A stretch of DNA of 64,000 bases from Mesorhizobium ciceri WSM4083 (GTDB lineage: Bacteria; Pseudomonadota; Alphaproteobacteria; Rhizobiales; Rhizobiaceae): positions 62,001 through 126,000 of the forward strand of contig NZ_JAFG01000008.1 in NCBI RefSeq assembly GCF_000519305.1, written 5' to 3'. A program made the position numbers and the translations under genes. The notes below the pieces were generated by a model that was given only the letters and a program-made list of their open reading frames with translations, made no database searches and was not told the origin of the DNA. Numbering within the stretch: position 1 is the stretch's first letter; every line of letters begins with the position of its first letter. Below are positions 32,599-41,565 of this stretch, piece after piece.

Positions 32599-32770
32599 GT
32601 TTTATCGAAGGTGGGCGAATTCAGGCTACTCAAAGGCGGCGGCAGCAGCCGAGTCCGCTATTTGCCTTGCGGCTGGATCGATACTATCGGTTGTTCCTGC
32701 GTATGCATTGTACGCTGCCAGCCGCATCCTCCGAGACGCGAGATGGCAGCTTCCCAGGACAGCGATAGAG

Positions 32771-33439
32771 ATGCGGCTGCTGCTCGTCGAAGACAATCGC
32801 GAACTGGCCGACTGGCTGGGCAAGACCTTGCGGCAGGCGAACTATGTCGTCGACGTCGTCCACGACGGCGAAGATGTCGAGCACGCGCTGGCCGCCGGTG
32901 ACCACGCACTTGTCATCCTCGACCTGGCATTGCCGCGTATGGGCGGCCTGGAAGTGCTGCGCATGCTGAGGGCGCGCGGCAATGCGGTGCCGGTGATTGT
33001 ATTGACCGCCAATGCCAGCCTCGACGGCCGGGTCAAGGGCCTCAATGAAGGCGCCGACGACTATCTGGCGAAGCCGTTCCAGATCGAGGAACTGGAGGCG
33101 CGCATCCGCGTGCAGCTGCGCCGCGCCAATGACCGCACCGCGCCTGTCGTTGCTTGCGGCGACCTTGTCTTCGACACCAACACGCGGCTGTTTTCGCTCG
33201 CAGGCGAAACACTGGCGCTGACGCCGCGCGAGCATGCCGTGCTTGAACAGTTGATGGTCAAGGCCGGGCGCACGGTAAGCAAGGCGGCCTTGTCGGCGGC
33301 GATCTACGATTTCGAGACCGACGCCGACCCCAGCGCCATCGAGATCTATGTGCACCGTGTGCGCAAGAAACTCGAAGGGTCTCGGGTCCAGATCGCCACC
33401 TTGCGTGGTCTTGGCTATCTCTTGCGCCATGAGGATTAG
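32771..33439 (+). CDS. OmpR-family response regulator, TctD/QseB-like
   Basis: 222 residues from the ATG at 32771. The receiver domain has the acidic pair VEDN, phosphoacceptor Asp51 in LVILDLALPRMGG, Thr in VLTANAS and Lys in LAKPF. The C-terminal winged helix ends with IEIYVHRVRKKLEGSRVQIA then TLRGLGYLL. It overlaps the kinase gene by 11 bases. Probably controls the neighbouring ABC transporter genes or its own operon (inference from adjacency). Confidence 0.93.
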   Translation: MRLLLVEDNRELADWLGKTLRQANYVVDVVHDGEDVEHALAAGDHALVILDLALPRMGGLEVLRMLRARGNAVPVIVLTANASLDGRVKGLNEGADDYLAKPFQIEELEARIRVQLRRANDRTAPVVACGDLVFDTNTRLFSLAGETLALTPREHAVLEQLMVKAGRTVSKAALSAAIYDFETDADPSAIEIYVHRVRKKLEGSRVQIATLRGLGYLLRHED

Positions 33440-34781
33440 CAGCCTCCGCCTGCAGTTGCTGGCCTGGGTGGTGCTGCCGCTTGCGGGGCTCGCCACCATC
33501 AACCTGTGGACCAGTCACCACAGCGCGCTGGCGACCGCCGATCTGGTCACGGACCGAATGCTGCTCGGTTCGGCACGCGCGATTGCCGAACAGGTCGCCA
33601 TAGTGGATGGCGTTCTCGACGCCACGGTGCCACCGGCGGCAATCGAGATGTTCGACACCGGTGATCGCGACAGCGTCTATTATCATGTCGAGACGGCTGG
33701 CGGGCGTTTGCTGACCGGCTACCCCGACCTGCCCGAGGGTCCGAGGCAGCCCAGCATGGAAGCGGTCTATCGCGACCAAGCGCTGCGGCTGCTGACATTC
33801 AGTCATGCGGTGGTCGGCGCCGGCGGCGACTCGCCAATATCCGTCACCGTTGGTGTCACGCTGGCCGGACATGATGCGATGGTGAAACGGCTGTGGCTCA
33901 GCGCCTTTGCCCAGCAACTGGCGCTGGTGGCCATTGCCGGCATCTTCGTCCTGCTCGGTCTGCGTCGTGGCCTAGCGCCGCTGATCAGGCTGCGCGACGC
34001 GGTGCGCTCGCCAAGCCGCAGCGACCTTGACCCTGTCGAGGTGCCAGGTGCGCAAAGCGAGATCCGCCCGCTGATCGATGCGCTCAACGCCTATATGGAG
34101 CGGGTGCGGGCGCAGATGGCGGCGCAGCGCCGCTTCATCGCGAATGCGGCGCACCAGTTGCGCACACCGCTGGCGCTGCTGTCGACGCAGGCGAGCTACG
34201 CGCTTCGCGAAAGTGCCTCCGACGCGCGCCAGGAAGCCTTGGTGGCGCTGCAGGCGAGCTCCGGCAGGCTGGCACGGCTGGCCGAACAATTGCTGACCCT
34301 ATCGCGAGCCGAACCGGGCAGTCGGCGGCCGCGCGCCGACCACGTCGACCTGACCGAAGCCGCTCGGCACGTTCTGGAAACGCATGCGCCAATAGCAATC
34401 GGTCGCAACATCGATCTCGGCCTCGAGGAGGCCGGACCTGTGCCGGTTATCGGCGACGGCACCATGCTGCGCGAGATGATCGTCAATCTTGTCGATAACG
34501 CACTGCGCTACACCCGGGCCGGCGGCAGCGTCACGGTGAAGTTGGCGGCCACCGGCGGCGAAGCCGTGCTGACAGTCGACGATGACGGGCCCGGCATTCC
34601 GGCGGACGAACGCGACCACGTATTCGAACGCTTCTACCGCATCGCCGGCTCGACCGAGGAAGGCAGCGGGCTCGGCCTCGCCATCGTGCGCGAGGTTGTC
34701 GAAAATGCCGGCGGCCGCGTCACCCTTGGAGATGGCGCGACCGGCGGTCTGGTGGTCGAGGTCAGGTTGCCTTTGGCCTGA
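33429..34781 (+). CDS. Sensor histidine kinase, TctE-like
   Basis: 450 residues. A first transmembrane helix (LQLLAWVVLPLAGLATINLW), a periplasmic 2CSK_N-type domain to about residue 160, a second helix (LALVAIAGIFVLLGLRRGLA), HAMP, an H-box RFIANAAHQLRTPLALLSTQ, N-box MIVNLVDNALRYT, and G-boxes DDDGPGIP and GSGLGLAIVREV. Partner of the response regulator. The domain plan matches TctE kinases that sense tricarboxylates or other organic anions; the ligand is unknown. Confidence 0.93.
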   Translation: MRISSLRLQLLAWVVLPLAGLATINLWTSHHSALATADLVTDRMLLGSARAIAEQVAIVDGVLDATVPPAAIEMFDTGDRDSVYYHVETAGGRLLTGYPDLPEGPRQPSMEAVYRDQALRLLTFSHAVVGAGGDSPISVTVGVTLAGHDAMVKRLWLSAFAQQLALVAIAGIFVLLGLRRGLAPLIRLRDAVRSPSRSDLDPVEVPGAQSEIRPLIDALNAYMERVRAQMAAQRRFIANAAHQLRTPLALLSTQASYALRESASDARQEALVALQASSGRLARLAEQLLTLSRAEPGSRRPRADHVDLTEAARHVLETHAPIAIGRNIDLGLEEAGPVPVIGDGTMLREMIVNLVDNALRYTRAGGSVTVKLAATGGEAVLTVDDDGPGIPADERDHVFERFYRIAGSTEEGSGLGLAIVREVVENAGGRVTLGDGATGGLVVEVRLPLA

Positions 34782-34785
34782 TCAA

Positions 34786-35667
34786 TCAGGTTCCCTGTTC
34801 GTTGTACGGAGCCGGCCGCCACTTGACGACATAGTTCTCGAAGCGGGTGATGATGAACTCCACCACCAGCGCCATCACCGCCAGGATGATCATGGCGGCA
34901 AAGACGCCATTGGCATTGAAGGCGCCCTGCGCTGTAGAGATCAGCAGGCCCATGCCTTGCTTGGCGCCGAGGAATTCGCCGACCACCGCGCCGACCAGGG
35001 CAAAACCGAAGCTGACATGCAGGCTGGCCAGGATCCAGCTCATCGCCGACGGGATGATGACGGTGCGTGTGATCTGGAATGGCGAGGCGCCGAGGATCTG
35101 GGCGTTGGCGATCATCGCCCGGTCGGCTTCGCGTACACCCTGAAAGGCATTGGCGAAGACGACGAAGAACACCATCACCACGGCGAGCGCCACCTTGGAC
35201 GCCATGCCGAGGCCGAGCGCGATGATGAACACCGAACCCAGCACGACTCGCGGCACCGAATTGGCGATCTTGATGTAGATGGAAAAGACGTCCGCCAGCA
35301 GCCGATTGCGGCCAAGGATGATGCCTGCGGCGATGCCGCCGACCGCGCCGATGACGAAGCCGAGGAATGTTTCCTCGAGCGTCACATAGATCTGCACCCA
35401 GAGCGGACCTTGCGACGTGCCTTCGGTGACCCACACCCGGATCTGGTCCCAGATGCCGGACGGGCTGGCGAAGAAGAACGGATCGATGATGTTGTAGTCG
35501 GCACCGAGTTCCCACAGGCCGAGGAAGACGACCAGGATAGCCAGGCGCAGGCCGATAACCAGCGCATGACGGCGGCGCAGCCGCGCCTTCGCCCGACCTT
35601 CGGCAACGGCGATGGAGGCATCGCGGACGGCGGCCTGAGAAGTGGTGGTGGGAGAGATGGCGGTCAT
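34786..35667 (-). CDS. ABC transporter permease, SsuC/TauC type
   Basis: 293 residues with five to six membrane helices and the EAA loop EADRAMIANAQILGASPFQI near residue 190. Family members import nitrate, sulfonates, taurine or pyrimidine precursors. It is downstream of the ATP-binding gene in the cassette SBP, ATPase, permease, all minus strand, and convergent with the kinase gene. Confidence 0.9.
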   Translation of the reverse strand: MTAISPTTTSQAAVRDASIAVAEGRAKARLRRRHALVIGLRLAILVVFLGLWELGADYNIIDPFFFASPSGIWDQIRVWVTEGTSQGPLWVQIYVTLEETFLGFVIGAVGGIAAGIILGRNRLLADVFSIYIKIANSVPRVVLGSVFIIALGLGMASKVALAVVMVFFVVFANAFQGVREADRAMIANAQILGASPFQITRTVIIPSAMSWILASLHVSFGFALVGAVVGEFLGAKQGMGLLISTAQGAFNANGVFAAMIILAVMALVVEFIITRFENYVVKWRPAPYNEQGT

Positions 35668-35683
35668 GGCGGTGTCTCCTCTC

Positions 35684-35769
35684 AGAGCAATTCCAGAAAA
35701 AGTGACAAGCGGTTTTCCGTCCGGAATTGCGAAAAACCATTAGAGCGGGTCCGCGACCCGCTCTAATGG
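35684..35769. repeat. Rhizobial palindromic intergenic repeat with 15-bp perfect hairpin
   Basis: Two inverted structures in tandem: GCAATTCC/GGAATTGC ends around AAGCGGTTTTCCGTCC (35686-35729), a sequence I recognise as a common Mesorhizobium intergenic element, and a perfect hairpin CCATTAGAGCGGGTC-CGC-GACCCGCTCTAATGG (35737-35769). The second one covers the stop codon of the ATP-binding gene, so the element has extended or replaced its tail. It may attenuate expression of the permease gene. Confidence 0.75.
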
Positions 35770-36617
35770 CCGGTTTGCAAGGTGCGGCTCTGGCCGAGCT
35801 GCACTTCCTCGCGCAGGTCGTTCCAGATCACCTTGGCGATCTCGACGAATTTCGGATCGTAGCGGATGTCGGCCATGACGCGCGGACGCGGCAGGTCGAT
35901 GCGGTAGACGCTCTTGACCGTGCCCGGTCCCGCCGTCAGCACATAGACCTTGTCGGCCAGTGCCACCGCCTCCTCCAGGTCGTGGGTGACGAACACGACG
36001 GAAGACTTCTGCTCCGACCACAGGCCCAGCAGTTCGTCCTGCATGGCGGTGCGTGTCTGCATGTCGAGCGCACTGAAGGGCTCGTCCATCAGCAGGATCT
36101 TGGGCTGGTTGATGAAGGTCTGGGCGAGTGCGACGCGCTTGCGCATGCCGCCGGATAGCTGGTGCGGATAGTGCTTTTCGAAGCGCCCCAGGCCGACACG
36201 GCCGATCCAGTCACGCGCCCGCTCATAGGCCTGCGCCTTGGGCGTGCCGCGATAGAGCGGACCGGCGGCGACATTGTCGATGACGCTGCGCCACGGAAAC
36301 AGCGCATCGGCCTGGAAGACGAAGCCGATGTCGCGGCTGATGTCGTTGACGGGATTGCCCATGACCCGGACATTGCCTGTCGTCGGCCGCAACAGGCCGG
36401 TGACGAGGTTGAGCGTCGTCGACTTGCCACAGCCGGTTGGCCCGACGACGCAGGCGAATTCGCCGCGCGCCACGGTCATGGTGAAATCGCGGATCGCCGT
36501 CATCATGTGGCCGTCCGGTGTGACGAAGCGCAGTGTCACATCGTCGATGGCGATCGCGGCATCGGCCGGCGGCGCGGCCTGAGACAGCCTCTCGGCCGCC
36601 ATGGGTTGCAGTTGCAT
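35763..36617 (-). CDS. ABC transporter ATP-binding protein, SsuB/TauB type
   Basis: 284 residues from the ATG at 36617 with GGAGAG four bases upstream (open to 36683). Walker A VVGPTGCGKSTTL, Q-loop GFVFQADALFPW, signature HQLSGGMRKRVALAQ, Walker B ILLMDEPFSALD and the His switch VTHDLEEAV. It energises uptake through the permease at 34786. The C-terminal end lies in a palindromic repeat. Confidence 0.95.
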   Translation of the reverse strand: MQLQPMAAERLSQAAPPADAAIAIDDVTLRFVTPDGHMMTAIRDFTMTVARGEFACVVGPTGCGKSTTLNLVTGLLRPTTGNVRVMGNPVNDISRDIGFVFQADALFPWRSVIDNVAAGPLYRGTPKAQAYERARDWIGRVGLGRFEKHYPHQLSGGMRKRVALAQTFINQPKILLMDEPFSALDMQTRTAMQDELLGLWSEQKSSVVFVTHDLEEAVALADKVYVLTAGPGTVKSVYRIDLPRPRVMADIRYDPKFVEIAKVIWNDLREEVQLGQSRTLQTGH

Positions 36618-36777
36618 GGCACTCTCCTGTCGCAATGGGGAAGGAGCCACAGCGCGGCCGCGGGTCTCCAGATGATCCGGCAAGGGCTGTGCCGCTGCCG
36701 GTTTGATTTAGGCAAACGGCGCAAGCTATTGTTCTTCGATGGACGAAGACGGGAAGCCCGCACCGTTGGGGACGAGG

Positions 36778-37791
36778 CTATTTGGCGGCGTCGACGAACG
36801 CCGTTGTGTAGGTCTTCGACAAGTCGATCTGCTTACCCTGCAGGCTCTTGGAGAATGTCGAGAGGACCTTGAGCACGGTCGGCGGGCCGTCGGCCGGCAT
36901 GCGGCCGTCCGGCGTGAACATCGCCTTGCCGCTGGCCAGCCCCTGCACGTAGAGATCCCTATTGCCGGCGTAATAGTCCTTCGGCATCTTGTCGGCGATC
37001 TCCTCGGCCGAATGGGTGGCGATGAACTTCATCGTCATGACGAAGGCATTGGCGAGCTTCTGTGCCTCATCCTTGTGGTCTTCGAGCCAGGCGGACTGGA
37101 CGTAGAAGGACGCCGCCGGATAGGGGCCGCCCAGCGCTTCCTTGGTCTTTTCCGGGGTGCGCATGTCGACCAGGACGCTGGCCTCGCCGGTCTTGAGCAA
37201 TTGGGCAATGGTCGGCTCGGTGGTCATGCCGGCCTGGATCTGATCCTGCTTGACGGCGGCGATGAAGGTGTTGCCGGCGCCGACCGGCAGCAACGTATAG
37301 TCGCCGGGCTTCAGGCCGTTGCGCACGGCCAGATACTGGCTGAGGAAATCGGTCGACGAGCCGAGGCCGGTGACGCCAAGCGTGGCCCCTTTGAAGTCGG
37401 CCGGCGACTTGATCTCGGGGTGCCTGGCGGAGACCAGCTCGACCTCGCCCGGCGCCTGGCTGAACTGGACGATCGACTGGATGTACTTGCCCTTCGACTG
37501 GAGGTCGACGGTGTGGTCGTAGAAGCCGACGACGCCCTGCACGGCGCCGGCCAGCAGTTCATTCTCGGCCTCGACGCCAGCACGCGAGTTGACCAGTTCG
37601 ACATCAAGCCCCTGATCCTTGAAGTAGCCGAGCTGCTGGGTGAGCACGGCCGGCAGATAGATCTGCTTTTCCATACCGCCGACGATGATGGTGATCTTGT
37701 CGGCCGCCGATGCCGCCGTGGCACCTGTTGCGGCGATGGCCAACGCCAGCGCCGCTGAACGCAAGGCGTATTTCAAGATGATGCCTGTCAC
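36778..37791 (-). CDS. ABC transporter substrate-binding protein, SsuA/NMT1-like
   Basis: 337 residues from the GTG at 37791, chosen for GGAGG seven bases upstream. Signal peptide LKYALRSAALALAIAATGAT with cleavage after ASA. The mature KITIIVGGMEKQIYLPAVLT ... DQGLDVELVNSRAG resembles periplasmic binding proteins for nitrate, sulfonates, thiamine precursors or urea derivatives. Substrate cannot be assigned. It is first in the ABC cassette. Confidence 0.88.
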   Translation of the reverse strand: MTGIILKYALRSAALALAIAATGATAASAADKITIIVGGMEKQIYLPAVLTQQLGYFKDQGLDVELVNSRAGVEAENELLAGAVQGVVGFYDHTVDLQSKGKYIQSIVQFSQAPGEVELVSARHPEIKSPADFKGATLGVTGLGSSTDFLSQYLAVRNGLKPGDYTLLPVGAGNTFIAAVKQDQIQAGMTTEPTIAQLLKTGEASVLVDMRTPEKTKEALGGPYPAASFYVQSAWLEDHKDEAQKLANAFVMTMKFIATHSAEEIADKMPKDYYAGNRDLYVQGLASGKAMFTPDGRMPADGPPTVLKVLSTFSKSLQGKQIDLSKTYTTAFVDAAK

Positions 37792-37868
37792 GAAACTTCC
37801 TCCACCTGGACGGCGCGCCGAAAGGCAGCGCCGCATTTTCCTCCTCACCGGCCACCAAGGACCGGTCA

Positions 37869-37884
37869 CGCGGTGAACACCGCG
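37869..37884. promoter_or_regulatory. Perfect inverted repeat upstream of the ABC cassette
   Basis: CGCGGTG-AA-CACCGCG (7-2-7) lies 78 bases upstream of the substrate-binding protein start. It could be an operator or a leader hairpin. It does not look like a TPP or other riboswitch I know. Confidence 0.4.
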
Positions 37885-37967
37885 GTCCCGTCATGGCATG
37901 ACCAAGCTTTCAGCTGGCTTTCAGTCGTTCGATGAGAGGAATAGCCGAAATCAGGCGGGATTGCGCA

Positions 37968-38747
37968 TCACGAGGCGTTGAACCCCAGCACGTCGCGCAT
38001 GTCGTATTCGCCTGGCGGGCGTCCCTCGAGCCAGAGCGTGGCGGCGATGGCGCCGCGGGCGAACATGACGCGGTCGCCGGCCGCATGCGACAAGGTCACG
38101 GTCTCGCCGTCGGCGCAGAAGCTCACGCTGTGTTCGCCGATGATGCTGCCACCACGCAGCACCGCAAAGCCGATCTCACCGGGAGGCCGCGCGCCGATGG
38201 CACCGTCGCGTGCACGCCTTGCGACCGTCTTCAGATCGATGCAGCGTCCGCCGGCCGCGGCATGGCCCAGCATCAACGCCGTTCCCGATGGCGCATCGAC
38301 CTTGTGGCGATGATGCGCCTCGACAATCTCGACGTCCCAGTCATCGGGATCGAGTGCCCGCGCCGCCTGCTCGACCAGTCCGACCAGCATGTTGAGCCCG
38401 AGCGAAAAGCTGCCGGAACGCACGATGGCAATCGTTTTCGCGGCGTCGGCGATAACAGCCAATTCAGCAGCATCGAAACCCGTCGAGCCAATGACCAGGG
38501 CCGGCCTGCCGCGCTCGGCGCAAATCCTGGCTAGATCAGCCGAGGCAGCCGGCGTGGTGAAGTCGATAACCACGTCGGCCACGGCAAGCGCCTCGTCACG
38601 GCTCACCAGACCTTCGCCGACACTGACCGGCCGGTGGAAGCGGGCGGCGAGCGCCAGCCGCGCGTCACCCTGCACGGCGGCCGCCATCTCGCGGCCCATG
38701 CGGCCCAGCGCACCCGCTATGGCGACCCTGACCGGAGGTTTCGACAT
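37968..38747 (-). CDS. dapB: 4-hydroxy-tetrahydrodipicolinate reductase
   Basis: 259 residues. NAD(P)-binding RVAIAGALGRMGREMAAAVQ, then VIDFTTPAASA, LVIGSTGFD, RSGSFSLGLNMLVGLVEQ, and the catalytic EAHHRHKVDAPSGTAL. The enzyme reduces the dapA product in lysine and diaminopimelate synthesis. GSFSLG replaces the usual GNFSLG, so it may be a paralogue rather than the housekeeping copy. It lies 19 bases from the UvrD-family gene. Confidence 0.88.
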   Translation of the reverse strand: MSKPPVRVAIAGALGRMGREMAAAVQGDARLALAARFHRPVSVGEGLVSRDEALAVADVVIDFTTPAASADLARICAERGRPALVIGSTGFDAAELAVIADAAKTIAIVRSGSFSLGLNMLVGLVEQAARALDPDDWDVEIVEAHHRHKVDAPSGTALMLGHAAAGGRCIDLKTVARRARDGAIGARPPGEIGFAVLRGGSIIGEHSVSFCADGETVTLSHAAGDRVMFARGAIAATLWLEGRPPGEYDMRDVLGFNAS

Positions 38748-38766
38748 GGCGCTATCCCGCGGCTAT

Positions 38767-40860
38767 TTATTTCCACATGCCGCGCATGCGCGCGCCGATG
38801 TCGACGCGCACCTCCGGCCGGGCCGCCCTGCCCTGTGCCGCCTGTGCGCTTGGCCACGACACCTGCTGGAACGCAGCCAGGATCGAAGCCGGGATGAAGC
38901 GGGTGCGCGAGGCATAGAGATGGCGGTCGCCGCGCGCCGCCTGGCCGTGCGGAAAGAAGCGTTGCGGCATGACCAGGTTGAGATTGTCCTTGGCCCGCGT
39001 CATCGCCACGTAGAGCAGCCGGCGCTCCTCCTCGATGTCTTCCTTGGTGCCGACGCCGAGATCGGCTGGGATACAGCCGTCGACCGTGTTGAGCACGAAG
39101 ACGTTCTTCCATTCCTGGCCCTTGGCCGAGTGGATGGTCGACAGGATCAGATAGTCCTCGTCGCGATGCGGCGTCCCGGCCTGGTCGCTGGTGGCGTCCG
39201 GTGGATCGAGCGTCAGTTCAGTGAGGAAGCGTTCGCGCGAAGTATAGCCCGAACCGATCTGCTCAAGTTGCAAGAGATCGGCGCGCCGCGTCGTCGCATC
39301 CTCGTGGATGCGTTCCAGATGCGGCTCGTACCACAGCCTGATCTGTTCGAGGTCGGCCGGCCATTTGGCGCCGGCCCGCAGGCCGGAATAGAGCGAGACA
39401 AAGCCTGGCCAGTCATCCGCGGCGCGTTGCGGCGGACGCCAGCCGGCCAGCCCCATCGCCTCGTCCAGCGCCGTCGTCATGGTCTCGACGATCTGCGCGG
39501 CGGCTGAAGGGCCGATGCCCGGCATCAATTGCAGCACGCGGAAGCCGGCGACCCGGTCGCGCGGGTTTTCGGCAAAGCGCAGCACCGCCAACACGTCCTT
39601 GACATGGGCGGCATCGAGGAACTTCAGACCACCGAACTTGACGAAGGGAATGTTGCGCCGCGTCAGCTCGATCTCCAGCGGGCCGCTGTGATGCGAGGCG
39701 CGAAACAGCACCGCCTGGGATTTCAGCGCTGTGCCCGCCTCGCGCTCGGCCAGGATCGTGTCGCAGACGAAATTGGCCTGCTCGACTTCGTCGCGCACGC
39801 TCACCAGTTTTGGCTTGTCGCTGGATTTGCGCTCCGACCACAAGTTCTTTGTGAAGCGCTCCGAGGCTTCGCCGATCACCGCATTGGCGGCCGCCAGGAT
39901 GGTTTCGGTCGAGCGGTAATTGCGCTCCAGCATCACGACATCGGCGGCTTGCGCGAACTGGTTGGGGAAGTCGAGGATGTTGCGCACCTCGGCGGCCCGG
40001 AACGAATAGATCGATTGCGCATCGTCGCCCACCACCGTCAGCCCGGCGCCGTCGGGTTTCAGCGCCATCAGGATCGAAGCCTGCAAGCGGTTGGTGTCCT
40101 GATATTCGTCGACCAGCACATGGTCGAAACGCCCGCCCAGATGCGCTGCTATCTCGGGCTCCGCCGCCATCTGCGCCCAGTAGAGCAGCAAATCGTCGTA
40201 ATCGAGCACATTTTGCGCCTGCTTGGCCTCGACATAACCGGCGAACAATTCTTTCAGCTGCTCCGCCCAGCCGGCGCACCAGGGAAAGGCGGAACCCAAC
40301 ACCTCGTTGAGCGGCGCCTGCGCGTTGACGGCGCGCGAATAGATGGCAAGGCAGGTTCCCTTGGTGGGAAAGCGCGCTTCCGTCTTCGAGAAGCCAAGTT
40401 CGTGGCGGACCAGGTTCATCAGGTCGGCGGAATCCTCGCGGTCATGGATGGTGAAGGCAGGGTCGAGGCCGATCTCCAGCGCATAGTCGCGAAGCAGCCG
40501 CGCGCCGATGCCGTGAAAGGTTCCCGCCCAGGTCAGCGCATCGGTGATGACAGCTGCATCGCGGCCGAGCACCTCGCCGGCGATGCGCTCGACGCGCCTG
40601 GCCATTTCGGACGCGGCGCGGCGCGAAAACGTCATCAGCAGGATGCGGCGTGGGTCGGCGCCCTTGACGATCAGATGAGCGACGCGATGCGCCAGCGTGT
40701 TGGTCTTGCCAGATCCGGCGCCGGCAATGACCAGCAGCGGGCCGGCGATCTTGCCGTCGCCATGTTCGACGGCCTGACGCTGGGCATCGTTCAGCCGGGC
40801 GAGATAGGCAGGCTGGACGGTCGGTTCCCGAAAGGTCGAATCAGCGGTGGCGAGGTTCAT
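38767..40860 (-). CDS. UvrD/PcrA-family ATP-dependent helicase
   Basis: 697 residues with SF1 motifs: LNDAQRQAVEHGDG (Q), AGAGSGKTNTLAHRVAHLI (I), LVDEYQDTNRLQ (II), VVGDDAQSIYSFRAAEV (III), ERNYRST (IV), STIHSAKGQEWKNVFVLN (V) and EEERRLLYVAMTRAKDNLNL (VI). It unwinds DNA 3' to 5' in repair or recombination. It is somewhat shorter than UvrD and lacks the usual C-terminal Tudor extension, so it may be a second rhizobial helicase rather than the main UvrD. Confidence 0.93.
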   Translation of the reverse strand: MNLATADSTFREPTVQPAYLARLNDAQRQAVEHGDGKIAGPLLVIAGAGSGKTNTLAHRVAHLIVKGADPRRILLMTFSRRAASEMARRVERIAGEVLGRDAAVITDALTWAGTFHGIGARLLRDYALEIGLDPAFTIHDREDSADLMNLVRHELGFSKTEARFPTKGTCLAIYSRAVNAQAPLNEVLGSAFPWCAGWAEQLKELFAGYVEAKQAQNVLDYDDLLLYWAQMAAEPEIAAHLGGRFDHVLVDEYQDTNRLQASILMALKPDGAGLTVVGDDAQSIYSFRAAEVRNILDFPNQFAQAADVVMLERNYRSTETILAAANAVIGEASERFTKNLWSERKSSDKPKLVSVRDEVEQANFVCDTILAEREAGTALKSQAVLFRASHHSGPLEIELTRRNIPFVKFGGLKFLDAAHVKDVLAVLRFAENPRDRVAGFRVLQLMPGIGPSAAAQIVETMTTALDEAMGLAGWRPPQRAADDWPGFVSLYSGLRAGAKWPADLEQIRLWYEPHLERIHEDATTRRADLLQLEQIGSGYTSRERFLTELTLDPPDATSDQAGTPHRDEDYLILSTIHSAKGQEWKNVFVLNTVDGCIPADLGVGTKEDIEEERRLLYVAMTRAKDNLNLVMPQRFFPHGQAARGDRHLYASRTRFIPASILAAFQQVSWPSAQAAQGRAARPEVRVDIGARMRGMWK

Positions 40861-40949
40861 CGCCCATCAAGCATCGTTTCTGCTTTGTTCGCAACGTCGA
40901 TGCGAGGCTGGCCTCGTGCTCGACAGGCCGAAGCGCGACATCCGTGTCT

Positions 40950-41123
40950 TTAGCGTTGCGGATCGACACCCATGTCGGCCGACTGCCGCCGCAAGGTCTC
41001 GCGATCGTGCTTCGACGGCGGCAACAGCAGCGGGTCGACTGTATCGGGCACGTTTTCGACCATCTTCCTGGCGATACGATAAGTGACATAGGCGAAGGCG
41101 CCGGCAACGAGCAGACGGAACAT
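40950..41123 (-). CDS. Small membrane-anchored protein
   Basis: 57 residues from the ATG at 41123 with AAGGAGTG upstream. N-terminal helix MFRLLVAGAFAYVTYRIARK and a polar tail PSKHDRETLRRQSADMGVDP. No family recognised. It lies upstream of the helicase gene, 90 bases away. Confidence 0.6.
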   Translation of the reverse strand: MFRLLVAGAFAYVTYRIARKMVENVPDTVDPLLLPPSKHDRETLRRQSADMGVDPQR

Positions 41124-41565
41124 GGTGCAACACTCCTTTGGAGCAGAACCAACCGGGTAAACCGCATTTGGTTCCCTTGCCAATCGTCCACGCGCGCAGT
41201 CGGAGATGAGGGTGGGCTACGGGTTTCGCCAGCGCTTTCCCGATGCATTCTCGGGGCACGGGAGGCGGAACTTGGCGGTTTGCGGGGTTCGTGTCCTGCC
41301 GCATGCCGCCGTGGCGTTCCAGACAGGCTTTGGGGGAAGAAGGCCGGCGCCGCTTGGGAGGAGGAACGAAGCGCCGGCCAAGCGGATAATGAGGTCCGCC
41401 GCACAGGTAAGGCTAGCTGAGTCTAGCCCCTGCGTCATCGGGGGATTGTCTTTGTTAAAAACGTACCGACGCGCACGGCCCTATCGGTCGCCAGCCGTCA
41501 CAAGCTTGTCTTGACCATCATCTCGGCAATCTCAATAAACCCGGGAGTTGGCGATCAAAACGCGA
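41124..41565. other. Gap without a supportable gene
   Basis: Several open frames cross this stretch (for example 41206-41514 plus) but have no ribosome binding sites and shadow-like composition. A weak hairpin GGCTAG...CTAGCC lies near 41411-41428. I see nothing else. Confidence 0.5.

Noticed and set aside
37795..37960. Riboswitch upstream of the ABC cassette
   Set aside because: I looked for TPP-like or other conserved cores and found only a simple inverted repeat.
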